64,000 nt of DNA from Pseudomonas laurylsulfativorans. GTDB taxonomy: Bacteria > Pseudomonadota > Gammaproteobacteria > Pseudomonadales > Pseudomonadaceae. The DNA lies in NCBI RefSeq assembly GCF_002906155.1, contig NZ_MUJK01000006.1, forward strand, positions 62,001-126,000, written 5' to 3'. The notes below the pieces were generated by a model, which was not told where the DNA came from, made no database searches, and saw only the letters and a program-made list of their open reading frames with translations. The position numbers and the translations under genes were made by a program. This document shows, piece after piece, positions 8,419 to 15,347 of this stretch (positions are counted from its first letter, which is position 1; every line of letters starts with the position of its first letter).

Positions 8419-8485
8419 CGTAGGAGCCGGCTTGCCGGCGATGGCGTCCTCGAAATCATCATCGCCGGCAAGCCGGGCTCCTACA
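8419..8485. repeat. REP pair (GTAGGAGCCGGC type), inverted
   Basis: CGTAGGAGCCGGCTTGCCGG on the left and its near-complement ending GGCTCCTACAG on the right, placed between the convergent ends of the PA4642-family gene and mqo. Confidence 0.85.
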
Positions 8486-8493
8486 GGACAGGC

Positions 8494-8536
8494 AAAAAAA
8501 CGCCCCGTTCTCGAAGAGAGAGCGGGGCGTTTTTTT
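8494..8536. terminator. Bidirectional terminator
   Basis: CGCCCCG (501-507 of the 8-kb block) pairs with CGGGGCG at 8523-8529, extended by TTCTC/GAGAG. Flanked by A7 on the left and T7 on the right, so it can stop both the PA4642-family transcript and mqo. Confidence 0.9.
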
Positions 8537-8548
8537 CATGAGGCCAAA

Positions 8549-10057
8549 TCAAGCGTAGCTTTCGGTCTCGCTGCTGGCTTCAACCAGTTCCAGGGCAACG
8601 TTGTTCTGCGTGTTGATCTTGCGATACAGCGCAGCGTCGGTTTCCAGAACCTTTTCCCGGGCCGGGAAGATCTCTGCCAGTTTGGCAGCCCATTCGCCCT
8701 TGGCCTTGGTCGGGAAGCATTTTTCGATCAGCTCGAGCATGATCGAAACGGTCACCGAGGCACCTGGCGAAGCGCCGAGCAGTGCCGCCAGGGAACCGTC
8801 CTTGGCCGCGACCAATTCGGTACCAAATTGCAGGATGCCGCCTTTTTTCGGGTCTTTCTTGATGATCTGCACCCGTTGGCCGGCCACCTCCAGGCGCCAG
8901 TCTTCGGCTTTCGCCTCAGGGTAGAAGCGACGCAGGGACTCCAGGCGCTGCTCCATCGACTGCATCACTTCGCTGACCAGGTATTTGGTCAGGTCCATGT
9001 TGTTTTTCGCCACGGCTAGCATCGGGCCGATGTTGCCGGCGCGAACCGACATCGGCAGGTCCATGAAGGAGCCGTGCTTGAGGAACTTGGTGGTGAAACC
9101 GGCATAAGGTCCGAACAGCAGGGACTTCTTGCCTTCGACCACACGGGTGTCCAGGTGCGGCACGGACATTGGCGGCGAACCTACGGCCGCTTGGCTGTAC
9201 ACCTTGGCCTGGTGGTGCTTGACCACTTCCGGGTTGTCGCAACGCAGCCACTGGCCGCTGATCGGGAAGCCGCCGAAGCCTTTGCTTTCTTCGATGCCTG
9301 AAGCTTGCAGCAACGGCAGTGCCGCGCCGCCAGCGCCGAGGAAGACGAACTTGGCGTCGACTTCACGGGTGTTGCCGCTGTTGACGTCCTTGATGCTGAC
9401 AGTCCAGCCGCCATTGCTGCGCTTGAGGCCGGTCACGCGCTTGCAGTATTTGACCTGGGCATCGGGTGCGCTGGTCAGGTGCTTGAGCAACTGGTTGGTC
9501 AGGGCGCCAAAGTTGACGTCGGTGCCATTGATCACGCGGGTGGCGGCGAGGGTTTCGCCAGCGTCGCGGCCAGGCATCATCAATGGCATCCACTCTGCCA
9601 TCTTTGCCTTGTCTTCGGTGTATTCCATGTCGTCGAAGGCGTGGTGCTTGCTCAGCACCTTGAAGCGTTCCTTGAGGAAGGACACGCCGCTTTCGCCCTG
9701 CACGAAGCTCAGGTGTGGCACCGGGCTGATAAACGATTTGCACGAGCCAAACGTGCCTTTTTTGGTCAGGTACGACCAGAACTGCTTCGACACCTCGAAC
9801 TGGGTGTTGATGTGCACGGCTTTCTTGATGTCGACGGCGCCATCGGCGGCCTGCGGCGTGTAGTTGAGCTCACACAGCCCGGCGTGACCGGTACCGGCGT
9901 TGTTCCACGGGTTGGAACTCTCCGCGGCACCGGAATCCATCAGCTCGACGACTTCCAGCTTGATCGCGGGGTCGAGCTCTTTGAGCAGTACCGCCAGGGT
10001 GGCACTCATGATGCCGGCCCCAACCAGTACTACGTCGACTGCTTCGTTATGCGCCAT
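8549..10057 (-). CDS. mqo: Malate:quinone oxidoreductase
   Basis: A 502-residue membrane-associated FAD enzyme oxidising malate to oxaloacetate and reducing quinone, replacing NAD-malate dehydrogenase in the TCA cycle. The FAD motif LVGAGIMSATLAVLL is at residues 11-25. The substrate-domain segment NNAGTGHAGLCELNYTP lies near 52-68 and is highly conserved in MQO. Pseudomonas usually has two mqo paralogues; position beside the PA4642-family gene suggests the mqoB orthologue. Confidence 0.96.
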   Translation of the reverse strand: MAHNEAVDVVLVGAGIMSATLAVLLKELDPAIKLEVVELMDSGAAESSNPWNNAGTGHAGLCELNYTPQAADGAVDIKKAVHINTQFEVSKQFWSYLTKKGTFGSCKSFISPVPHLSFVQGESGVSFLKERFKVLSKHHAFDDMEYTEDKAKMAEWMPLMMPGRDAGETLAATRVINGTDVNFGALTNQLLKHLTSAPDAQVKYCKRVTGLKRSNGGWTVSIKDVNSGNTREVDAKFVFLGAGGAALPLLQASGIEESKGFGGFPISGQWLRCDNPEVVKHHQAKVYSQAAVGSPPMSVPHLDTRVVEGKKSLLFGPYAGFTTKFLKHGSFMDLPMSVRAGNIGPMLAVAKNNMDLTKYLVSEVMQSMEQRLESLRRFYPEAKAEDWRLEVAGQRVQIIKKDPKKGGILQFGTELVAAKDGSLAALLGASPGASVTVSIMLELIEKCFPTKAKGEWAAKLAEIFPAREKVLETDAALYRKINTQNNVALELVEASSETESYA

Positions 10058-10795
10058 TTAACGCGTCTCCAAAATCTGCAGCACCAAATTGTCGGCATGG
10101 CTGCCAGGCGTTCCGGGGCGTGTCAGTGTGGCCCCAGGGTATTCATGGCAGTATCGCCATGTCCGAATCTTCGCAATTTATCGCAACTTCGACGGACGCT
10201 ACCTGCCGGGCCTATGAGCCATATGAACTCATTTCAGCGCGCGGGAGGCAATTCGACTTATGGTCGATACATCCGTTTGTGCAACCAAATCCGTAGCGGA
10301 CAGGCTTCAGGCTCCGGTGTTCGAGGAATACTCGGTCCTGTGTCGTTGGGCTGTTGTAGACGCTAATGGTGCATGTTCAGACGCAAAACTATTCATTTGC
10401 TCGCCACACTCTTGTGAAGTTGTGAAAACCCGTTTTTTTCACGCTCTTTTGAAGACGTGAACCTCAAAAAGGGCTGTCCCAGCCTGGCACCGTGCCCGAG
10501 TGGATTGCCGCCATGGGATGCAGGACGGGCAAAACGGGCAAACAGCTCAGTGACCGAGCGTAATGACAGCTCTGCAGATTCGCGAAAAGTGGAGGTTTTG
10601 CTCAACAAAACAGCAAGCGCGCCAGCTTCACTCGATCTGTGTGGGCGGCTCTCTGTGGGCGGTGCGGGGTGTCAATACAAGCGCATTGACGATGCTGCGA
10701 GGCCCGATCAGGAGACGTCCTTATAATCGGGGGGAGATTGTATCTAAGAAACGCAGGGAAATGGTCGTGTTTAATGACTTTTATTAGGTGTTTGG
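10058..10795. other. Long stretch without a recognisable gene
   Basis: About 740 bases upstream of mqo with no convincing coding frame. Short frames exist across 10393-10726 on both strands but lack ribosome sites. The stretch 10468-10560 resembles a sequence I have often seen as spurious short proteins in Pseudomonas (minus-strand reading FARFARPASHGGNPLGHGA), possibly a dispersed intergenic element. A perfect TATAAT is at 10722-10727 but has no -35 at 16-18 bases. Confidence 0.5.
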
Positions 10796-11035
10796 TCAGG
10801 TTGTCAGCAGTTGCTGTGCACGCGAGCGTGGCTGCTGCTGTTGCGAAACGACGCGGGCGCCGGCCGGCAGCGGCTGGTTCAGCCAGTTCAGGCGGATCTC
10901 TTCGACCTCAACCCAGCCCTCGCCCATGGGCTGGAGGCTGCACTGTTTGAAGGCCTGGCAGTGGCCGTTGCGGTCGAGCAGGGCGAAGCAGCGATGCAGT
11001 GGGCGTGGCGCGAACAGAGAGATCAGATGGCGCAT
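10796..11035 (-). CDS. Small hypothetical protein, 79 residues
   Basis: Reads MRHLISLFAPRPLHRCFALL at the N-terminus, a central VEVEEIRLNWLNQPLPAGARV, and a Gln/Arg-rich C-terminus. No signal peptide or membrane span, and no domain I recognise. High third-position GC and a compact length favour a real gene, but there are no operon partners. Confidence 0.5.
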   Translation of the reverse strand: MRHLISLFAPRPLHRCFALLDRNGHCQAFKQCSLQPMGEGWVEVEEIRLNWLNQPLPAGARVVSQQQQPRSRAQQLLTT

Positions 11036-11239
11036 GGCGAAGTACCGTGTGGGTGACTGCTGAGAAGATTGCCTTCAGGCCGTTACGTGCAAGTGTATGA
11101 GTGGTGACATCTGTGTGACAGGAACCGCATTGCCGAGGGGGTGTCAGAGAATTCATCAAACACTGTGAGGTGCTGGTTCCGCGCAGTGGCGCACCGCTAT
11201 ACTGCTGGCCTGTTTGTGCCTGATTCTGGAGAGAAGAGC

Positions 11240-11824
11240 ATGTTGCAACGCCTGTTGTTCGGTTTGATCACTGTGACCAGTTTGACCCTGGTTGGCTGCG
11301 CCCACAGCCCGCAACAACTGAGCCCGGAACCCAAGCTGACCGCCCAGTTGGCCCCGGTCGGCCATGGTCAGCCTGTCGTGGTACGTGTAGTGGACGGTCG
11401 TCCGTCGCCGACGCTGGGCACCCGTGGTGGCCTGTACCCGGAGACCAGCGCGATTACCGTGCAGGGCGCGCAGATTCTGCCGAAGCTGCAGGCCCAGGCT
11501 GAAGCCGCCGTACGTCTGTTGGGCTTTACCCCGACGAACAATGCGATGAATGCACCGCAGCTGACCGTGACCCTGGCAGAGTTGAAGTACCAGTCGCCCA
11601 AGGAAGGCATGTACGTGACTGAAGCCACCATCGGCGCGACGTTCCGCTCCGATGTACAGAACGCCAATCGTCGCTATAGCGGTCGTTATGGTTCGTCCCT
11701 GGACCAGCGCTTCGGTATGGCGCCGAATCAGGAAACCAACACCAAGCTGGTCAGCGATGTGCTGAGCGACGCGTTGACCCGCCTGTTCAAGGACCCGACC
11801 GTGGGTCAGATTCTCGGCGAGTAA
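11240..11824 (+). CDS. YajG-like lipoprotein
   Basis: 194 residues. Lipoprotein signal: MLQRLLFGLITVTSLTLVGC, lipobox LVGC with the acylated cysteine at residue 20. The rest fits the YajG family: VVVRVVDGRP, then AVRLLGFTPTN, then TVTLAELKYQ, ending in SDALTRLFKDPTVGQIL. Probably outer-membrane anchored (residue +2 is Ala). Function unknown; the E. coli homologue neighbours ampG. Start ATG 11240 follows GGAGAGAAG. Confidence 0.85.
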   Translation: MLQRLLFGLITVTSLTLVGCAHSPQQLSPEPKLTAQLAPVGHGQPVVVRVVDGRPSPTLGTRGGLYPETSAITVQGAQILPKLQAQAEAAVRLLGFTPTNNAMNAPQLTVTLAELKYQSPKEGMYVTEATIGATFRSDVQNANRRYSGRYGSSLDQRFGMAPNQETNTKLVSDVLSDALTRLFKDPTVGQILGE

Positions 11825-11833
11825 TGCGAGCCC

Positions 11834-11934
11834 CTGTAGGAGCGAGCCTGCTCGCGATGGTCGTTAACGATGACGCGGGAAATCTGATTCCCCGCGGCGC
11901 CCTCAAGTCCATCGCGAGCAAGCTCGCTCCTACG
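11834..11934. repeat. REP pair (GTAGGAGCGAGC type), inverted
   Basis: TGTAGGAGCGAGCCTGCTCG and facing complement ending GCTCGCTCCTAC, about 55 bases apart, between the YajG-like gene and the convergent small gene. Confidence 0.85.
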
Positions 11935-11941
11935 ATCGGTA

Positions 11942-12148
11942 TCAGGCGGCTTGCGAGTAAAAATCCAGCACGCTCACACCGGTCAGCAAATCCGTTTCTG
12001 GCAAGTCCGCATGTTGATGCCCACCCAGTGCGCAATACACCAGCCAATGGCGGTCCTGAACGTTGAAGGCGAGGCTGCCGACGAGGGCCTGTTGCTCTTC
12101 GCTGGGGGTGATGAGGTAAAGACGATCCTGATTTTCGGCGTGGAGCAT
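11942..12148 (-). CDS. Small hypothetical protein, possibly truncated at its 5' end
   Basis: 68 residues from ATG 12148, ending VSVLDFYSQAA. No domain recognised and no clear ribosome site before ATG 12148. The same frame stays coding-like upstream (GDHARLETDTDYV) until a TGA at 12191-12193. Ten codons beyond that is ATG 12223 (MAVLRHGFVI-stop). The original gene may therefore have started at 12223 and be interrupted by a nonsense codon, or the downstream ATG may be the true start. Confidence 0.5.
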   Translation of the reverse strand: MLHAENQDRLYLITPSEEQQALVGSLAFNVQDRHWLVYCALGGHQHADLPETDLLTGVSVLDFYSQAA

Positions 12149-12337
12149 GACGTAGTCCGTGTCGGTTTCGAGGCGCGCATGGTCGCCGATTCAGATGACG
12201 AAGCCGTGACGCAGGACAGCCATTGCTCAATTGCTTTGTTATTTGTCGGAAACAGAGGGCAGGTGCACAGGCTTTCGGTAGAATCCGCGCCGCGGTCGCC
12301 GGTCGGCACCTGCTACCTGTTTTACTTGAGGTTTGTG

Positions 12338-12616
12338 ATGTCGCTGCATTTGATGACGCTGTTTACCGCCCATCCCGCCAAATTGATCAATCTGCTGGCC
12401 TTGCTATTTGCCTTCCCGGGCGGCTGGTTGCTGCACGCAACCCGACGTCGTGAAATGCGCGCGATGGCCAGTTTGCAGGCGCAGCGCCAGAGTCGCCCCA
12501 ATGTAGAGCCCACGCTGGATTGGGCGACCTTGCGCATGAACCGTTTTTTCTACATTTTCGGCTTTGCCTGCATGGGCTTGGCGCTGCTGGTGTCGTGGGT
12601 CAGCACGCAAGTCTGA
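12338..12616 (+). CDS. Small inner-membrane hypothetical protein, 92 residues
   Basis: Two predicted membrane spans: residues about 14-32 (LINLLALLFAFPGGWLL) and 70-88 (FFYIFGFACMGLALLVSW), joined by a basic loop rich in Arg and Gln, which suggests an N- and C-out hairpin. No family recognised. ATG 12338 follows TTGAGGTTT. Ends 20 bases before a REP unit. Confidence 0.7.
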   Translation: MSLHLMTLFTAHPAKLINLLALLFAFPGGWLLHATRRREMRAMASLQAQRQSRPNVEPTLDWATLRMNRFFYIFGFACMGLALLVSWVSTQV

Positions 12617-12630
12617 AGTCCTGACGCAGC

Positions 12631-12752
12631 ACCTGTGGCGAGGGAGCTTGCTCCCGCTCGACTGCGCAGCAGTCGTAAGGCCGATAGCCAAGCTGCATCA
12701 GGCGTTGGGGCCGCTTCGCAGCCCAGCGGGAGCAAGCTCCCTCGCCACAGGT
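12631..12752. repeat. REP pair (TGTGGCGAGGGAGCTTGCTCCC type), inverted
   Basis: CCTGTGGCGAGGGAGCTTGC on the left and GCAAGCTCCCTCGCCACAGG on the right face each other across about 80 bases. This is a sequence class distinct from the GTAGGAGC repeats elsewhere in the window. Confidence 0.85.
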
Positions 12753-12770
12753 TATGTGGTGAACAGATAC

Positions 12771-12798
12771 AAAAGCGGCGCCTCTAGGGCGCCGTTTT
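12771..12798. terminator. Bidirectional terminator
   Basis: CGGCGCC (12776-12782) and GGCGCCG (12788-12794) form a perfect stem with loop TCTAG, flanked by AAAA and TTTT; it lies 20 bases past the acyltransferase stop. Confidence 0.8.
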
Positions 12799-12817
12799 CA
12801 CATTTGGCGGAAACCGC

Positions 12818-13984
12818 TTACAGCGGCAAGCCGGCCTTCACCCGGTACTGATTGCGCACCGGCGTCGCATATTGCAGCACCAGGAATGGACGATGCTCTT
12901 CAGGGCAGGCGTCCAGGCGGCGTTGCCATTCTTCCTGGGCCTTGGCCAGTTCCTCGGCCGGGAACACTTGCGCGGCTTTCGGTACCTGCAGTTGCGGATC
13001 AGCGTCTTTCCACTGCGCGTAAGCCAGGTAGTGCACCGGAAACAAGCGGTATCCGCTGAGGATCTGCTTGTCCATTTCGATCGCCAATTGCTTGGTGTCT
13101 TCGAACAGTTCGGTGATCGGCGCGGCAAAGTTCACATGCACCCGGCCCTTGTAGCCGGTGATGCCCTTGGCGATGCTCACGTCATCCTCGCCTGGCGCCT
13201 TGGTGTAGCTGCCGGTAGTGGCGCGGATGTAAAGCTCGCGGGCCTTGGCCTGGTCGCACGGGTCGTACTCGTAGCTGATCGAAACCGGGGTCAGGTTCAG
13301 CGACTGAATGACCTCGCCGAACGGCTCGTCCTTGCGGCTCATGTGGAACATCTTGAGGATCGCCGATTCGGTACGGTCGTCACCGTCCTTGGCGCGGCCC
13401 TCGGCCTGGGCGATCCAGATCGAGGCGCAATCGTTGCGGATCGAATGGTTGATGTACGCCGACAACAGTTGGTAAGCCGCCATTTTCTCCCGGCGACCGC
13501 TGATCGAGCGGTGCACGATGAAGCTCTTGTTCAGGCGCATCAGGTCGCTGACGAAAGGCTTTTGCAGCAAGTTGTCGCCAATGGCGATGCGCGGGGTCGG
13601 CAGGCCGGCGTGATACACGGCGTAGTTGACGAAGGCCGGGTCCATCACGATATCGCGGTGGTTGGCGATGAACAGGTAGGCACTGCCGGACTTGAATTGC
13701 TCCACCCCGGTATACGTGACGCCGTCGGTGGCGCGCTCAATGGTGTGGTCGACGTAAACCTCGACTTTGTCCTGTAACGTGGCCACGGAAGTAATGCCGG
13801 CAAACTCACGGCGCAGCCGATGGGCTATAAGAGGTTTGAGTGCCCAGCCTAAAGCGCCGGCGAAACGCGGGAAGCGGAAGTGGGTGAGGATATCTAGAAA
13901 CGCCTTGTCGCCGAGCAGTCGTGCCAGCACTGCCGGGACTTCACTGTCGTCGTAAGGTCGGATGGCATCGAATTCGCCCATCAT
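12818..13984 (-). CDS. PlsC-like glycerol-phosphate/lysophosphatidate acyltransferase
   Basis: A 388-residue acyltransferase. The catalytic HX4D box reads NHRDIVMD near residue 107. The second block IAIGDNLLQKPFVSDLMRLNKSFIVHR (from about residue 132) and the third block IWIAQAEGRAKDG (from about 187) fit the glycerolipid acyltransferase family, closer to PlsB-type spacing than to short PlsC. Acts at the inner membrane in phospholipid synthesis or remodelling; the exact acceptor is not readable. Start is ATG 13984 or the adjacent ATG 13981. Confidence 0.85.
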   Translation of the reverse strand: MMGEFDAIRPYDDSEVPAVLARLLGDKAFLDILTHFRFPRFAGALGWALKPLIAHRLRREFAGITSVATLQDKVEVYVDHTIERATDGVTYTGVEQFKSGSAYLFIANHRDIVMDPAFVNYAVYHAGLPTPRIAIGDNLLQKPFVSDLMRLNKSFIVHRSISGRREKMAAYQLLSAYINHSIRNDCASIWIAQAEGRAKDGDDRTESAILKMFHMSRKDEPFGEVIQSLNLTPVSISYEYDPCDQAKARELYIRATTGSYTKAPGEDDVSIAKGITGYKGRVHVNFAAPITELFEDTKQLAIEMDKQILSGYRLFPVHYLAYAQWKDADPQLQVPKAAQVFPAEELAKAQEEWQRRLDACPEEHRPFLVLQYATPVRNQYRVKAGLPL

Positions 13985-14123
13985 GCTCTCTTGTTAGAAA
14001 CGGCTAGGGTAAGTAAAGGTTCTGATCGAAAACCGGCGGGGCACGGTCTGAAAAAGTAGCCAGACAAAAATAGCCCTGCAAATAGACCGGCGATTATACG
14101 CACAAGTCACCTGGGAGACCGCG

Positions 14124-14306
14124 ATGCTGGAAAACGCGCTGTATGAATGTCCGTATTGTGGTGAGGAAGTCGAGACGATGCTGGATTTGTCCGGTGGCGA
14201 TCAGACCTATATCGAGGACTGTCAGGTGTGCTGCCGGCCGATAACCTTCGTGTTGCAGGTTCACGAACAGGAATGGCATCTCGAAGTGTTCAGTGAAAAC
14301 GAATGA
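14124..14306 (+). CDS. CPXCG-motif cysteine-rich small protein
   Basis: 60 residues. CPYCG (residues 9-13) and CQVCCRP (from 33) supply four cysteines for a zinc ribbon. The family is called CPXCG motif-containing protein; its role is unknown. Nine bases separate it from the DUF2007 gene, so the two form an operon. The ATG follows GGGAGACCGCG. Confidence 0.88.
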   Translation: MLENALYECPYCGEEVETMLDLSGGDQTYIEDCQVCCRPITFVLQVHEQEWHLEVFSENE

Positions 14307-14315
14307 GGAGCGTGT

Positions 14316-14576
14316 ATGCAGCGCATCTACGATCCGGAGAACCTGATGGAAGGCGAGTTGCTGCAAGGCATGCTCGCCAGCGAGGGCATTGAGGCGCATC
14401 TGATGGGCCGTGATTTGCTCGGCGGTTCCGGGGAGTTGCCGATCTATGGCCTGCTTGGGCTGTCGGTCGAGAACGACCAGGCCGAATACGCCCGTGAGCT
14501 GATCACCGCGTACAATGCAGCGCTGCCGCTGTCCGGCGATGAACCGGACAGCTTTCCCGGCACGCTGGTCTGTTAG
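14316..14576 (+). CDS. DUF2007 putative signal-transducing protein
   Basis: 86 residues. The DUF2007 fold is related to the C-terminal regulatory domain of PII-type/GlnD-linked proteins; visible features are MEGELLQGMLASEGIEAHLMG near residue 11 and LSVENDQAEYARELI near 50. The ATG 14316 follows GAGGAGCG. Coupled to the CPXCG protein upstream. No ligand known. Confidence 0.85.
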   Translation: MQRIYDPENLMEGELLQGMLASEGIEAHLMGRDLLGGSGELPIYGLLGLSVENDQAEYARELITAYNAALPLSGDEPDSFPGTLVC

Positions 14577-14611
14577 GCTGGCGTTCGTTTGATCAAGAGT
14601 CGTGTTGCCCC

Positions 14612-15235
14612 ATGTGTGGACGTTATGCCCTGTTTCGCTGGAACCCCGCCTTTGCGGCGCTGCCCGGTTTTCCCGCCGATCAGCAGGCGCAGTGGAACAT
14701 TTCCCCCAACGATTCGGTGTTGATGCTGCGGGCCGGACCTGACGGCCAGCGCACGCTGGCCCGTGCCCGCTGGGGTCTGACGCCGCCCTGGCTGACCGAC
14801 CTGTCCCGTACTCCGGCCCACGCCCGTGCCGAAACCGTTGCCGAACAACCGATGTTCCGTGAAGCCCTGCGCTTGCGCCGCTGCCTGTTGCCGGCCAATG
14901 GTTTCTACGAATGGCGCGGCACGACGCGCAAGCGCCCGTACTGGCTGACACCGGGGGAGGGCTCGTCATTGTTCTTTGCGGCGATCTGGGAAGCGTATCC
15001 GGTGCAGGAGCAGGTGTGGCTGAGTACCGCCGTGATTACCCAACCGGCGGCGAGCCAGCGGCGCCCATTGATTCTTGATGAGGCGGGGCAGGCGGCGTGG
15101 CTGGATCCCGAGACGCCGTTGCATGCATTACAAGCCTTGCTGGCCAGCGAGCCTGCCGCATTGCGCGAACGGGTGCTGGCCAACATGGTGAATGATCCGA
15201 AGCTTAACGGGCCGGAGTGTTTGACGCCGGGTTGA
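14612..15235 (+). CDS. SOS response-associated peptidase (HMCES/YedK, SRAP domain)
   Basis: 207 residues. SRAP proteins cross-link covalently to abasic sites in single-stranded DNA through Cys2, here MCGRYAL, exposed after Met removal. The active-site asparagine (WNISPND), catalytic glutamate (NGFYEWRG near 99) and a histidine in the C-terminal half are expected; NISPND and FYEW are seen. The usual tail histidine motif (ITT..A....H.RMP) reads ITQPAASQRRPLIL here, with the His replaced by Gln. That changes the residue thought to promote cross-link reversal. Confidence 0.88.
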   Translation: MCGRYALFRWNPAFAALPGFPADQQAQWNISPNDSVLMLRAGPDGQRTLARARWGLTPPWLTDLSRTPAHARAETVAEQPMFREALRLRRCLLPANGFYEWRGTTRKRPYWLTPGEGSSLFFAAIWEAYPVQEQVWLSTAVITQPAASQRRPLILDEAGQAAWLDPETPLHALQALLASEPAALRERVLANMVNDPKLNGPECLTPG

Positions 15236-15256
15236 GTTCTTTGGTGGCTGAACCGG

Positions 15257-15339
15257 CCTCATCGCAGGCAAGCCAGCTCCTGCAAGGGATCTGCGGTGTT
15301 CACAAATCCCCTGTAGGCGCTGGCTTGCCTGCGATGAGG
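15257..15339. repeat. REP pair (CATCGCAGGCAAGCCAGCTCC type), inverted
   Basis: CCTCATCGCAGGCAAGCCAG and its facing near-complement GGCTTGCCTGCGATGAGG across about 40 bases; a fourth REP sequence variant in this window, between two convergent genes. Confidence 0.8.
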
Positions 15340-15347
15340 TCCTTGAA

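Noticed and set aside
10393..10726. Overlapping short frames on both strands
   Set aside because: No ribosome sites, both strands open by composition; the readable peptide resembles a common spurious Pseudomonas annotation.
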